DNA from: Variovorax gossypii
GTDB taxonomy: Bacteria; Pseudomonadota; Gammaproteobacteria; Burkholderiales; Burkholderiaceae_C
Direction: 5' to 3'
Length of the DNA stretch: 64,000 nucleotides
Assembly: GCF_003965815.1 (NCBI RefSeq)
Contig: NZ_RXOE01000002.1
Coordinates: forward strand, 930,001 to 994,000
Part shown: positions 51,111 through 59,967 of the stretch, piece by piece
How positions within the stretch are numbered: position 1 is the first letter of the stretch
Layout of the letters: each line of letters starts with the position of its first letter
Notes under the pieces: generated by a model
Told to the model about the DNA's origin: nothing
Database searches by the model: none
The model's input: the letters and a program-made list of their open reading frames with translations, nothing else
Translations under genes and position numbers: made by a program

Positions 51111-52082
51111 ATGACCAGAAGCCAGGACCTTGTCGACATCCACCTGCTGCGCGTGCTGGCGGTGCTGGTGGCCGAGCGCAGCGTCTCGCGCGCGGCGGTG
51201 CGCATGAACCAGACGCAGCCGGCCGTCAGCGCGGCGCTGCGGCGCCTGCGCGACGCCTTCGGCGATCCGATCCTGGTGCGCGAGCGCGGCGGCATGGTGC
51301 CCACCGCACGGGCGCTGCAGCTGCGCGACAGCGCGCGCGAAGTGCTCGGCGAGATCGACCGCATGCTGGCCGGCCCCGAGCGCTTCGAGCCCGCCTCCAG
51401 CACCATGACGTTCACCATCGCCACGCCGGACTACCTGGCGGCCAGCTTCATGGCCGAGGTGGTGGCGCGCTTCCGCGCCGAGGCGCCGCAGGCGCGCCTG
51501 CTGGTCCACCCGCTGACGCCCGGCTACGACTACGAGCGCGCGCTGGCGCAGGGCGAGCTCGACATCGTGATCGGCAACTGGCCGCTGCCGCCCGAGCGCA
51601 TGCACCTGTCGCTGCTGATCGAGGACGAGCTGGTGTGCATGATGAGCCCGCGCAACCCGCTGGCCGCGCCCGATGCCATGACGCTGCCGCGCTACCTCGC
51701 GGCCGTGCACGTGGTGCCCACGCCGTTCGCCAAGTCGCACCGCGCGGTGGTCGACAGCCACCTGGCCGGGCTGCGGCAGACCCGCGACGCGCGCGTCTTC
51801 GTGCCTTACTACGCGATGGCGCCCTACCTCGTGGCCCAGAGCGACCTCGTGTTCACCACCGCGCGCCACTTCGCCGAGCAGTTCACGCGCAGCCTGCCGG
51901 TGGTGTGCGTGGCGGCCCCGGAGGGCTTTCCGCGCATGCGCTTCTACCAGCTGTGGCACGAGCGCTCGCAGCACCAAGGCGCCCATCGCTGGCTGCGAGG
52001 CCTGCTCTCGACGGTGGGCGGCCACCTGGCGCAGGCGGCGCCGGGATCGGCGAGCGGGCCGCCCGCCGACGAGGACGTGTAG
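51111..52082 (+). CDS. LysR-family transcriptional regulator of the purine operon
   Basis: A 323-aa LysR protein (L-L-R-V-L-A-V-L-V-A-E-R-S-V-S-R-A-A HTH; effector domain with P-D-Y-L-A and V-I-G-N-W). It is divergent from the MFS/uraD/uraH operon across 182 bp, which contains GCACA and TGTGC dyad arms at 51006-51010 and 51041-51045. It most likely senses a urate-pathway metabolite. Confidence 0.9.
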   Translation: MTRSQDLVDIHLLRVLAVLVAERSVSRAAVRMNQTQPAVSAALRRLRDAFGDPILVRERGGMVPTARALQLRDSAREVLGEIDRMLAGPERFEPASSTMTFTIATPDYLAASFMAEVVARFRAEAPQARLLVHPLTPGYDYERALAQGELDIVIGNWPLPPERMHLSLLIEDELVCMMSPRNPLAAPDAMTLPRYLAAVHVVPTPFAKSHRAVVDSHLAGLRQTRDARVFVPYYAMAPYLVAQSDLVFTTARHFAEQFTRSLPVVCVAAPEGFPRMRFYQLWHERSQHQGAHRWLRGLLSTVGGHLAQAAPGSASGPPADEDV

Positions 52083-52149
52083 AAGGCCCGTCCGTGCAAC
52101 GGATCCACGATGCGCGGACGCCGGCAGGAACCCAGGTGAAGCGAGCCAG

Positions 52150-52587
52150 ATGAACCAGATGAACCATCCTGAAGATGCACCCGAAGCGTTCCAGGCCGCA
52201 TGGAACAGCCACGACATGAAGGCGCTCGCGGCGCTGTTCCACGGCAACGCGAGCTTCGTGAACCGGTTCGGACACTACGTGCGCGGCGTCGAGGAAATAG
52301 TCGGCCTGCATGCTCCCATCCATGCGACCATCTACAGCGAGTCCACGCTCGACAACGAGCTGATCGACGCCACCCCGATCGGCGACGACGCCGCGGTCGT
52401 GCACTTCTGGAGCCGCCTCTCGAGCGGCCCGGCGCACCCGGCGGGACCGCATGCCGTCGACACGCTGATCCTTGCCGTGCTGACGCGGGAGGCCGGCGAG
52501 TGGCGGATCAAGGCGCTGGAGAACGTCACGCTGACGAATCCCCGCACCGGGGAAATCGTGCTCAGGGACGACAAGAAGACGGCCTGA
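52150..52587 (+). CDS. NTF2-like (SgcJ/EcaC-type) protein
   Basis: A 145-aa SnoaL-like fold protein with E-A-F-Q-A-A-W-N-S-H-D and L-F-H-G-N-A-S-F-V-N-R-F, typical of the SgcJ/EcaC group. Substrate and role unknown. It lies after the LysR gene on the same strand, 67 bp away, and ends 20 bp from the convergent GlxA-type regulator. Confidence 0.8.
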   Translation: MNQMNHPEDAPEAFQAAWNSHDMKALAALFHGNASFVNRFGHYVRGVEEIVGLHAPIHATIYSESTLDNELIDATPIGDDAAVVHFWSRLSSGPAHPAGPHAVDTLILAVLTREAGEWRIKALENVTLTNPRTGEIVLRDDKKTA

Positions 52588-52607
52588 ACGAGCGGCCGCC
52601 CGCCGCG

Positions 52608-53561
52608 TCAGGTCGCGAAGCGCCGGCGGTACTCCACGAGGCTGACCCCCAGGCGACGTGAGAACGCGCGCCGGAAGCCGTCCACGTTCGCATAGCCCAC
52701 CGCGTCGGCCAGGCGCTTGGCAGGCGCGTCCGACTCCTCGGCCAGGCGGCGGGCGGCGTCGATTCGCGCGTTCTCCACGAACTCGGCGGGCGTCGTTCCC
52801 GTCTCGCTGCGGAATATGCGCGCGAAGCTTCTTTCGCTCATGCCCGCGCGCGCGGCGAGGGCGGGCACGGACAGGTCGTCCTTCAGGTTCGCGAGCACGT
52901 GGTCCTGCACAGCGCGCACGCCGGAGCGCTCGGAGGTCTGCGCCGCTAGATGCGCGCTGAACTGGCTCTGGCCCCCGGGGCGCTTGAGGAACATCACCAG
53001 CTGGCGCGCCACGCGCAGCGCCAGTTCGCGGCCGTGGTCCTCTTCCACCATCGCGAGCGCGAGGTCCATGCCGGCGGTGACCCCGGCCGAGGTGAAGAGG
53101 TTGCCGTCCTTCACGTAGATGGCGTCCGCCTCGACACGCGCACGCGGGTATGCGGCCGCGAGGCCGGAGGCGACGTTCCAGTGGGTCGCGACGCGCTTGC
53201 CGTCGAGCAGCCCCGAGGCCGCCAGCACGAAGGCGCCGGAGCACACCGAGCCGTAGCGCCGCACGCTGCCCGCCTGGCGCCGGAGCCAGTCCTGCAGCTG
53301 CGTGTCGCTTTCCATGTCCTCGATGCGCGGGCTGCCCGCGACCAGCAGGGTGTCGATGGCGCCGCGATGCGTTTCCACGGTGGCGTCGACGGCCAGCTTG
53401 AGGCCGCCGCTGCTCTTGAGCACGCCTGCCTTGGTGCCGATCACCTGCACCTGGTAGGCGCGCGGATTGCCGAGCTGGTGCGAGGCCTCGGCGAAGACGT
53501 CGGCGGGCCCGGCGATGTCGAGCAGTTGGAAACGGGGAAAGGCGAGGATGGCGATACGCAT
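52608..53561 (-). CDS. GlxA-family transcriptional regulator (DJ-1/PfpI + AraC)
   Basis: A 317-aa regulator. The N-terminal DJ-1/PfpI-like domain (about 1-190) has the nucleophile-elbow cysteine in S-V-C-S-G-A-F-V-L. Two C-terminal AraC helix-turn-helices follow: S-V-P-A-L-A-A-R-A-G-M-S-E-R-S-F-A-R-I-F and A-D-A-V-G-Y-A-N-V-D-G-F-R-R-A-F. It is divergent from the SLAC1 channel gene and probably controls it. A TTG three codons upstream is also possible. Confidence 0.93.
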   Translation of the reverse strand: MRIAILAFPRFQLLDIAGPADVFAEASHQLGNPRAYQVQVIGTKAGVLKSSGGLKLAVDATVETHRGAIDTLLVAGSPRIEDMESDTQLQDWLRRQAGSVRRYGSVCSGAFVLAASGLLDGKRVATHWNVASGLAAAYPRARVEADAIYVKDGNLFTSAGVTAGMDLALAMVEEDHGRELALRVARQLVMFLKRPGGQSQFSAHLAAQTSERSGVRAVQDHVLANLKDDLSVPALAARAGMSERSFARIFRSETGTTPAEFVENARIDAARRLAEESDAPAKRLADAVGYANVDGFRRAFSRRLGVSLVEYRRRFAT

Positions 53562-53670
53562 GGCTGACAAGGTCCGGGGATTGGCTGAAAACGCCGTGAA
53601 CCGGGGACGGCGACGACTGGAGTCTGGCGGAAAATATCAACTAATGCAAATTCAGCCAAAGGTGCCAGCC

Positions 53671-54666
53671 ATGCAAAGCCAGTCACTGAACTCTTCCTCA
53701 TCCGTCGTTGCGCCGCGCGCCGAAGTCTCCGTGCGCAACCTTCCCGTCAACCTCTTCGCCTCCGTGATGGGCCTGTCGGGCCTGGCCCTCGCGTGGCGGC
53801 TCGTGCACGAAAGCCTGGGTGTGCCTGCATTCGTCGGCGAGGCCGTGGGGGCGTTCGCGCTGGTCGTCTTCGTGCTCATCTCGGCGGGCTACCTGACGAA
53901 GCTCGCCAGGCACCCGCAGGCGGTGCAGGCGGAGTTCAGGCACCCGGTGGCGGGCAACTTCTTCGGCACCATCGCGATCTCGGTGCTGCTGCTGTCGGTG
54001 GTGATCGCACCCTACAGCGCGCCCGTCGCGCACTTCGCCTGGACCGTGGGCCTGATCGCGACCATCGCGCTGAGCTTCGTCGTGCTGTCCCGGCTGCTGA
54101 AGGGGCAGGTGGATGCGTCGCTCGCCGTGCCGGCCTGGATCATCCCCGGCGTGGCCACGCTCGACATTCCCGTCACCGGCGCCCACATGCCGATGGCGTG
54201 GGCCGCCGAAGTCAACCTGGCCGCGAGCGCGATCGGTGCCGTGCTGGCGCTCGTGCTCTTCACGATGATCATCGGCCGGCTCGTGCATCGCGACCCGCTC
54301 GCTCCCGCCATGGAGCCTTCGCTGATGATCCTGGTGGCGCCCTTCGCGGTGGGCTTCCTCGCGTACACCAACGTCGTCGGCGAGATCGACCGCTTCGCCG
54401 CGATGCTCTTCTACTTCGGCCTCTTCATCTTCGCGGTGGTCGCGCCGAAGGTGTTCCGCAAGGGCGCGACGTTCTCGCCGAACTGGTGGGCGATCGGTTT
54501 CCCGATGGCCGCTCTCGCCAACGCGGCGCTGAAGTACGCGGAGCTGCGCGCGAGCGTCGCGCTCTGGGTCGTCGCTCTGGTGCTGCTGGCCGCGCTGAAC
54601 GTCGCGCTGGCTGTTCTCACAGTGAAGACCGTTCGGATCGCGCTCAACGGGAAGCTGTTCGCGTAA
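53671..54666 (+). CDS. SLAC1/TehA-family anion channel
   Basis: A 331-aa integral membrane protein with about ten transmembrane helices of the SLAC1/TehA type (L-A-W-R-L-V-H near the start, V-A-G-N-F-F-G-T-I-A-I-S, and W-W-A-I-G-F-P-M-A-A-L-A-N). Family channels conduct small anions; TehA relates to tellurite resistance. The ATG at 53671 with AAAGG upstream was preferred over 53644. It is divergent from the GlxA-type regulator gene. Confidence 0.85.
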   Translation: MQSQSLNSSSSVVAPRAEVSVRNLPVNLFASVMGLSGLALAWRLVHESLGVPAFVGEAVGAFALVVFVLISAGYLTKLARHPQAVQAEFRHPVAGNFFGTIAISVLLLSVVIAPYSAPVAHFAWTVGLIATIALSFVVLSRLLKGQVDASLAVPAWIIPGVATLDIPVTGAHMPMAWAAEVNLAASAIGAVLALVLFTMIIGRLVHRDPLAPAMEPSLMILVAPFAVGFLAYTNVVGEIDRFAAMLFYFGLFIFAVVAPKVFRKGATFSPNWWAIGFPMAALANAALKYAELRASVALWVVALVLLAALNVALAVLTVKTVRIALNGKLFA

Positions 54667-54675
54667 GCCTGCGGG

Positions 54676-55179
54676 TCAGGCTGCGAGGGCAAGCGCGGCC
54701 ACCCGGCCGGACGCATGGAGCCCCAGCCCGAAGACCGCGTGCGTGATCAGGCTGTGCAGCCGTGCCGCCATGGGCCGTGGCGTGCGGCTTGACGCGATGC
54801 CGGCGCCCATGGCCGGCTGCATCACCAGGAAGGGCGCCGCCACGCTGCCGATGCCGACGATCATGGCCGGGCCGAGCGTGGGGTTGCCGGCCCACGCCGG
54901 CCCCCAGCCGGCGAACAGCAAGGCCGCGAAGGCGATGCCGATGCCGTAGTGCGCCGCCCACCCGAGCGCCCGCTCGCCGCGCACGGGTGGAGTTGCGGCG
55001 ATGGGGTGGTGGCGAAAGCGGCCCTGCGGCAGGTAGGCGAGCCAGCGGCCCACCAGTGCGTAGTCGAGCGACGGAACGCCGAGCAGCCGCCTGCGGGCGA
55101 TGGCCCAGAGGTCCATCGCCGCCGTCGCGCCCACGCCGGTCAGCAGCATGCTCGCGAGCAGCTTCGTGCCTTCAGTCAT
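54676..55179 (-). CDS. DUF2938 membrane protein
   Basis: A 167-aa protein with about four hydrophobic stretches and the DUF2938 pattern (G-V-G-A-T-A-A-M-D-L-W, P-I-A-A-T-P-P-V-R-G-E-R-A-L-G-W). Its start overlaps the methyltransferase stop by 8 bp, so the two are coupled and controlled together by the upstream MerR-type promoter. Function not established. Confidence 0.85.
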   Translation of the reverse strand: MTEGTKLLASMLLTGVGATAAMDLWAIARRRLLGVPSLDYALVGRWLAYLPQGRFRHHPIAATPPVRGERALGWAAHYGIGIAFAALLFAGWGPAWAGNPTLGPAMIVGIGSVAAPFLVMQPAMGAGIASSRTPRPMAARLHSLITHAVFGLGLHASGRVAALALAA

Positions 55180-56044
55180 TCCGGTTTCTCCCCGGCGCGT
55201 GCGCGGCGACCATCCAGCAGGCCGCGACCAGGCGGACTTCGTCTCCGTGCACGAAAGGCTCGAAGGCGGCGCGAACCGTGCCGATGACCCGTTCGCGCGT
55301 GCGCTCGTCCACCTGCCGCAGCGCCAGGCCGACCGGGCCGAGCCGGCTCAGGTAGCCGACGAGATCTTTCTCCGGCAGGGTGCAGGGCAGGTCGACGGGC
55401 CGGATGTCGATGCCGCGCCAGCCGCTTTTCTCGAGGATGGCTTCCACACGATGCCTGTCCGCAAAGCCGAACTGGCCCGGCGCGTTCGGCTGTCGAGGCG
55501 GAAGATCCGGCAGCAGCGGAGCGGCAGCGCGCTCGGCGGTGGTCATGAAGGGGTTCTCGGCCGCGCCGCGCCAGGCGATGAAGTGCAGTGCGGCACCGTC
55601 CTTCGCGGCACGCCGCAGGTTGGAGAAGGCGCGAACCGGGTCGTCGAAGAACATCACTCCGAGGCGCGAGACGATGCTGTCGAAGCTCGCGGGCTCGAAT
55701 GCATGCGTCTGGGCATCGGCGCAGACGAAGCGTGCCGCCGCGCCTTCGCGCACGGCGCGACCTTGGGCGGCGGCGATCATCGGCTCCGAGATGTCGATGC
55801 CGGTGCAATCCGCGCCGGGGCTGAGCGCCCGTGCGATGGCCAGCGTGGTGCCGCCGGTGCCGCAGCCCACGTCGAGCACACGGCCCGTCGGCGGGCTGCT
55901 GGCGCATGCGGCTTCCACGAGCAGCTTTTCCAGGGGACGGAACAGATGGTCGAGCGTCGTCTGCGCGTCGACCCAGGCGTTCCCGGCCGGGCCGTTCCAG
56001 AGCCTGGCCTGTTCGTCGCCGGGCTGCTGTGCGGTTCTTTCCAT
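55172..56044 (-). CDS. Class I SAM-dependent methyltransferase
   Basis: A 290-aa methyltransferase with motif I, V-L-D-V-G-C-G-T-G-G-T-T, near residues 55-66 and D-I-S-E-P-M-I-A-A-A-Q after it. The substrate is unidentified. The ATG at 56044 begins M-E-R-T-A-Q-Q. Its promoter is the 19-bp-spacer element at 56085-56115, so it is the first gene of an operon with DUF2938 under MerR control. Confidence 0.9.
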   Translation of the reverse strand: MERTAQQPGDEQARLWNGPAGNAWVDAQTTLDHLFRPLEKLLVEAACASSPPTGRVLDVGCGTGGTTLAIARALSPGADCTGIDISEPMIAAAQGRAVREGAAARFVCADAQTHAFEPASFDSIVSRLGVMFFDDPVRAFSNLRRAAKDGAALHFIAWRGAAENPFMTTAERAAAPLLPDLPPRQPNAPGQFGFADRHRVEAILEKSGWRGIDIRPVDLPCTLPEKDLVGYLSRLGPVGLALRQVDERTRERVIGTVRAAFEPFVHGDEVRLVAACWMVAAHAPGRNRND

Positions 56045-56084
56045 GATGGTTTCCTCTTGCTTGCCTTCGGGAGGCGGAAACCGC

Positions 56085-56115
56085 ACTATGCAAACTCAAG
56101 CCGGCTTGAGGTCAA
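56085..56115 (-). promoter_or_regulatory. MerR-type promoter with palindromic operator
   Basis: Minus strand: -35 TTGACC, a 19-bp spacer instead of 17, -10 CATAGT. Inside the spacer and slightly over its edge lies the perfect dyad CTCAAGCCGGCTTGAG (56095-56110). A long spacer with a dyad is the hallmark of MerR-activated promoters, and the half-site CTCAAG matches that of the SoxR operator. The adjacent gene encodes a MerR protein, divergently oriented. Confidence 0.85.
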
Positions 56116-56119
56116 GAGG

Positions 56120-56560
56120 ATGAAGCAACTGGATATTGCCGAGGTGGCGCAGCGCTCCGGCGTGCCTGCCTCGACGCTGCGCTATTACGACGAGAAGGGG
56201 CTGATCGCCCCCATCGGGCGGCAGGGCCTGCGCCGCGTGTTCGACGCCAACGTGCTGGAGCGCCTGGCGCTCATCGCGCTGGGCCGCGCGGCCGGTTTTT
56301 CGCTGGACGAGATCGCGCGCATGTTCGGGCCCAACGGGCAGCCGCGCATCGACCGCCTGATGCTCGCCGCCAAGGCGGACGAGCTCGACCGCACGATCCG
56401 CAACCTGAGCGCGATGCGCGACGGCCTGCGGCATGCGGCTGTCTGCCGCGCGCCCAGCCACATGGAGTGCCCGACCTTCCGGCGCATCCTCGGCGCCGCG
56501 GCATCTGGCGCCATCGGCGGGCGGAAGGAGAAAAAGAAGAAGGTCCCGACGCCGCCCTAG
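56120..56560 (+). CDS. MerR-family transcriptional regulator
   Basis: A 146-aa protein with the MerR winged helix (D-I-A-E-V-A-Q-R-S-G-V-P-A-S-T-L-R-Y-Y-D-E-K-G-L-I) at about 5-29 and a dimerisation helix after it. A cysteine pair (A-V-C-R-A-P-S-H-M-E-C-P, 7 residues apart) near residue 115 may hold a metal or respond to oxidation, but it is not the SoxR four-cysteine cluster. The C-terminus is Lys-rich. A GAGG just before the ATG supports the start. It faces its own operator and the methyltransferase operon. Confidence 0.92.
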   Translation: MKQLDIAEVAQRSGVPASTLRYYDEKGLIAPIGRQGLRRVFDANVLERLALIALGRAAGFSLDEIARMFGPNGQPRIDRLMLAAKADELDRTIRNLSAMRDGLRHAAVCRAPSHMECPTFRRILGAAASGAIGGRKEKKKKVPTPP

Positions 56561-57372
56561 GCGTTCGCCAGCAGCGAGAGGTCGCGCGCCGCCTGCAGCA
56601 TGAGCTCGCGCGCGCGGTCCAGCGACGGGATCGCATGGCGGTCGATGCGCCGGATGTACGGCGTGGTGAGCACCGCCAGCGCATGCCCGTGCGGGCCGAG
56701 GATGGGGCAGGAGATGTCGATCACGCCGAAGTACTGCAGGCTCTCGCGCTGCCGGTAGCCGGTGGCGCGCACGGCTTCGAGCATGTGCTCCAGCTCGTCG
56801 GGCGGAATCTGCACCTCGCCGTCGAGCGCGACGTGCTCGGCCACCATTTGCCGGCGCCGCTCGTCCGATTCGCAGGCCAGCAGCACCTGGCCCGAACCGG
56901 TGTCGAGCAGGTTCACGCGCGTGCCGGGCCGCACCGTCATGCCGCAGGTGGCGGGGCTGCTGACCTGCGCCACGATCTGCACGTTGCCCCGGTCGTACAC
57001 GCCCAGGTGGCACGACTGCTCGGCTTCCTTCACGTAGCGGTCCATCACCGGCAGGGCCTGCGTCACCAGCCGGTGGTTCGGCGGATAGCGGTGCGCCAGG
57101 TCGAACATCTTCAGGCTCAGGCTGTAGCGGTCGCCTGCGAGCGAGCGCAGCACGTACTGGCGCGCCACCAGCCGTTCGAGCATGCGGTAGATCTCGCTCG
57201 GGCCGCGGTCGAGCGCCTTCACGATCTCGCCGCGCGTCAGGCCCTCGGGCTGGTCGGCGAGCAGTTCGAGGATGTCCAGGCCCTTGTCCAGCGCGGGCGC
57301 GCGGTAGCGATCCTGAGGCTCCTGGTCTTCGGCCGGCTTGCCGAGGATGTCGGGTTGAATCGATTTGTTCAC
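56557..57372 (-). CDS. IclR-family transcriptional regulator
   Basis: A 271-aa protein with an N-terminal winged helix (about residues 26-90, L-D-K-G-L-D-I-L-E-L-L-A-D-Q-P-E-G-L) and the C-terminal effector domain with Y-F-G-V-I-D-I-S-C-P-I-L-G-P. A 32-residue N-terminal arm precedes the HTH. GTG at 57372 was preferred over the TTG just before it. It is divergent from the L-fucose operon, with the palindrome at 57384-57402 between, so it is its likely repressor or activator. Its 3' end overlaps the MerR gene by 4 bp, tail to tail. Confidence 0.92.
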   Translation of the reverse strand: MNKSIQPDILGKPAEDQEPQDRYRAPALDKGLDILELLADQPEGLTRGEIVKALDRGPSEIYRMLERLVARQYVLRSLAGDRYSLSLKMFDLAHRYPPNHRLVTQALPVMDRYVKEAEQSCHLGVYDRGNVQIVAQVSSPATCGMTVRPGTRVNLLDTGSGQVLLACESDERRRQMVAEHVALDGEVQIPPDELEHMLEAVRATGYRQRESLQYFGVIDISCPILGPHGHALAVLTTPYIRRIDRHAIPSLDRARELMLQAARDLSLLANA

Positions 57373-57383
57373 CAATGAATTTC

Positions 57384-57402
57384 AACAGCAAGAACTGCTG
57401 TT
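57384..57402. promoter_or_regulatory. Candidate IclR operator AACAGCA-N5-TGCTGTT
   Basis: A perfect 7+5+7 dyad just 11 bp upstream of the IclR start codon and about 41 bp upstream of the fucose-operon promoter. Its position suits both autoregulation and control of the operon. Confidence 0.6.
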
Positions 57403-57442
57403 TGCAAGTTTCGTTTTACGGGAAAGCACCCATGAAGCGAGC

Positions 57443-57471
57443 TTGACGCTGAAAGTTCGTATGTAAATACT
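57443..57471 (+). promoter_or_regulatory. Sigma-70-like promoter of the L-fucose operon
   Basis: TTGACG, 17-bp spacer, AATACT (4 of 6), in the AT-richer part of the divergent gap and 63 bp before the first ATG. No strong competing promoter was seen on this strand. Confidence 0.55.
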
Positions 57472-57534
57472 CTGTTCACGAATGGACTAGAGAGGCAAGG
57501 CGTTCGGCAGCTTCACCGCTGCCCGCGACCCGAA

Positions 57535-58434
57535 ATGATCCAGCGCATCGACTCGCATCAGCACTTCTGGCGGCCCTCGCGCGGCGACTACACGTGGTTG
57601 CGCGCCGACGAGCCCGCGCTGGCGCCGCTGCTGCGCAACTTCATGCCCGAAGACCTGGCGCCGCTGCTGCGTGCCCACGGCGTGAGCCGGACCGTGCTGG
57701 TGCAGGCCGCCGAGTCGGGGGCCGAGACCGAATTCCTGCTCGACATCGCCGACGCCCATGAAGAGATCGGCGGCGTGGTCGGCTGGGTCGACCTGAGCCG
57801 GCCAAGCGCGACCGCCTCGCTGGAGCGCCTGGCGCGCAATCGCAAGTTCAAGGGCGTGCGGCCGATGCTGCAGGACCTGCCCGACGACGACTGGATCGCG
57901 CGTCGCCCGCGCTCCGATGCGCTGCGCGCGATGCTGCGCCTGGGCCTGCGCTTCGACGCGCTGGTGAAGCCGAGGCATCTTTCGCCGCTGCTGCAGTTCC
58001 TGAAGCAGTGGCCGCAGCTGCCGGTGGTGATCGACCACGCGGCCAAGCCGCCGGTGGGTGCGCACGGCAGCGACGACTTTGCCCGGTGGCGCGAGGACAT
58101 CGCCGCCGTGGCGGCACTGCCGCAGGTGTGCTGCAAGTTCTCGGGGCTGTGGACCGAGGCGCCGTCCGCGATGCAGCGCGATGCGGATGTCGTCACCCAC
58201 GCGGTGCGTCCCGTGTGGGAGCACCTGCTCGAGGTGTTCGGCCCCGCGCGCCTGATGTGGGGCAGCGACTGGCCCGTGCTCACGCTGGCCGGCGACTACG
58301 CGGGCTGGATCGCCGTGAGCGAAGGCTGCATCGGCGGCCTTTCGCCGCAGGAGCAGGCCAGTGTCTGGAGCGGCACCGCCCGGCGCTTCTACGGCCTGCC
58401 ATCCCACCAGGAAAGTCACCAGGAAAGCCCATGA
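57535..58434 (+). CDS. Amidohydrolase-family lactonase, L-fuconolactonase-like
   Basis: A 299-aa TIM-barrel hydrolase with the metal motif D-S-H-Q-H-F-W (6-12), V-I-D-H-A-A-K-P and M-W-G-S-D-W-P. The pattern is that of L-fuconolactone/rhamnonolactone hydrolases (COG3618), which open the lactone made by the fucose dehydrogenase. It is the first gene of the operon and overlaps the ABC ATPase gene by 4 bp. The C-terminus, [10 protein letters not shown], comes from a 12-bp tandem duplication. Confidence 0.88.
   Translation: MIQRIDSHQHFWRPSRGDYTWLRADEPALAPLLRNFMPEDLAPLLRAHGVSRTVLVQAAESGAETEFLLDIADAHEEIGGVVGWVDLSRPSATASLERLARNRKFKGVRPMLQDLPDDDWIARRPRSDALRAMLRLGLRFDALVKPRHLSPLLQFLKQWPQLPVVIDHAAKPPVGAHGSDDFARWREDIAAVAALPQVCCKFSGLWTEAPSAMQRDADVVTHAVRPVWEHLLEVFGPARLMWGSDWPVLTLAGDYAGWIAVSEGCIGGLSPQEQASVWSGTARRFYGLPSHQESHQESP
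58405..58428 (+). repeat. 12-bp tandem duplication carrying the ribosome site
   Basis: CACCAGGAAAGT is followed directly by CACCAGGAAAGC. The second copy contains the AGGAAAG that serves the ABC-transporter ATG at 58431. The duplication also adds four residues to the lactonase C-terminus. Confidence 0.7.
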
Positions 58435-59948
58435 CGCAACCCGTCGTAGCCATCCGCGACCTGAGCAAGGCCTTCGCCGGCGTGCGCGCGCTCGACAGGG
58501 CGCAGTTCGAGCTGCTGCCCGGCGAGGTGCATGCGCTCATGGGCGAGAACGGCGCGGGCAAGTCCACGCTGATGAAGGTGCTGGCGGGCGTCTACCGCAA
58601 GGACTCGGGCGAGGTGCTGCTCGACGGCCGGCCCGTGGACATCGAGAGCCCGCGCGCCGCGCAGGCTCTGGGCATCGGAATCATCCATCAGGAGCTCAAC
58701 CTGATGAACCACCTGAGCGCCGCGCAGAACATCTTCATCGGCCGCGAGCCGCGCGGGCGCTTCGGCGTCTTCATCGACGAGGAGGCCATGTGCCAGGAGG
58801 CGCAGCGCATCTTCGAGCGCATGAACCTGAAGCTCGACCCGCGCACGCCGGTGGGCGAGCTCACGGTGGCCAGGCAGCAGATGGTGGAGATCGCCAAGGC
58901 GCTCTCGTTCGACTCGCGCGTGCTCATCATGGACGAGCCCACCGCCGCGCTGAACAACGAGGAGGTGGCCGACCTGTTCCGCATCATCGCGCGGCTGAAG
59001 TCGCGCGGCGTGGCCATCGTCTACATCTCGCACAAGATGGACGAGCTCAAGCGCATCGCCGACCGCGTGACCGTGATGCGCGACGGCCAGTACATTGCCA
59101 CCGTGCCGATGGCGACCACGCCGATGGACACGCTCATCGCCATGATGGTGGGCCGCCAGCTCGCCGAGGCCGAGCACCAGATGCCCGACACCTCGGGCAA
59201 CGAGGTCGTGCTCGAGGCCAGGGGCATCCGCCGCGGCTCGATGGTGCGCGACGCGAGCTTCGTGCTGCGTCGCGGCGAGATCCTCGGCTTCGCGGGACTG
59301 ATGGGCGCGGGTCGCACCGAGCTGGCGCGCGCGGTGTTCGGCGCCGACCGCATCGACGCGGGCGAAGTCTTCGTGCATGGCAAGAAGGTGTCGATCCGCT
59401 CCCCTGAGGACGCGGTGGCCCACGGCATCGGCTACCTGTCGGAAGACCGCAAGCACTTCGGCCTGGCCACCGGCATGGACGTGGAAACCAACATCGCGCT
59501 CGCGAGCATGAAGCGCTTCCTGTCGGGGGGCTTCTTCATCGACCAGGCCGCCGTCGAGTCGGCCGGCGAGCGCTACGTGCGGCAGCTCGGCATCAAGACG
59601 CCTTCGGTGCGCCAGCAGGTGCGGCTGCTGTCGGGCGGCAACCAGCAGAAGATCGTCATCGCCAAGTGGCTGCTGCGCGACTGCGACGTGCTCTTCTTCG
59701 ACGAGCCCACGCGCGGCATCGACGTGGGCGCCAAGGCCGAGATCTACCGCCTGCTCAACGAACTGGCCGCGCAGGGCAAGGCCATCGTCATCATTTCCTC
59801 GGAGCTGCCCGAGGTGTTGCGCATGAGCCACCGCGTGCTCGTGATGTGCGAGGGCCGCATCACCGGCGAGCTCACGGCGCGCGAAGCCTCGCAGGAAAAG
59901 ATCATGCAGCTCGCCACCCGGCGTGAGGCTGCGACCGCCGCCCCCTGA
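58431..59948 (+). CDS. Sugar ABC transporter ATPase, double-domain (RbsA/XylG type)
   Basis: A 505-aa protein with two ABC domains. The first has Walker [10 protein letters not shown] near residue 38-46 and Walker B L-I-M-D-E-P-T. The second has a degenerate Walker A (G-L-M-G-A-G-R-T-E) and an intact L-S-G-G-N-Q-Q-K signature with Walker B L-F-F-D-E-P. In the first domain the signature reads L-T-V-A-R-Q-Q, as in this group. It powers uptake of a pentose or deoxyhexose, probably L-fucose from context. Confidence 0.93.
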   Translation: MTQPVVAIRDLSKAFAGVRALDRAQFELLPGEVHALMGENGAGKSTLMKVLAGVYRKDSGEVLLDGRPVDIESPRAAQALGIGIIHQELNLMNHLSAAQNIFIGREPRGRFGVFIDEEAMCQEAQRIFERMNLKLDPRTPVGELTVARQQMVEIAKALSFDSRVLIMDEPTAALNNEEVADLFRIIARLKSRGVAIVYISHKMDELKRIADRVTVMRDGQYIATVPMATTPMDTLIAMMVGRQLAEAEHQMPDTSGNEVVLEARGIRRGSMVRDASFVLRRGEILGFAGLMGAGRTELARAVFGADRIDAGEVFVHGKKVSIRSPEDAVAHGIGYLSEDRKHFGLATGMDVETNIALASMKRFLSGGFFIDQAAVESAGERYVRQLGIKTPSVRQQVRLLSGGNQQKIVIAKWLLRDCDVLFFDEPTRGIDVGAKAEIYRLLNELAAQGKAIVIISSELPEVLRMSHRVLVMCEGRITGELTAREASQEKIMQLATRREAATAAP

Positions 59949-59967
59949 CCACGACTGGAGACTCCCC

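Noticed and set aside
49019..51424. One 801-codon frame spanning uraD and the MFS gene
   Set aside because: Only its last 175 codons match a family (UraD); the rest is out of frame with the MFS transporter, and a new ATG at 49546 begins uraD.
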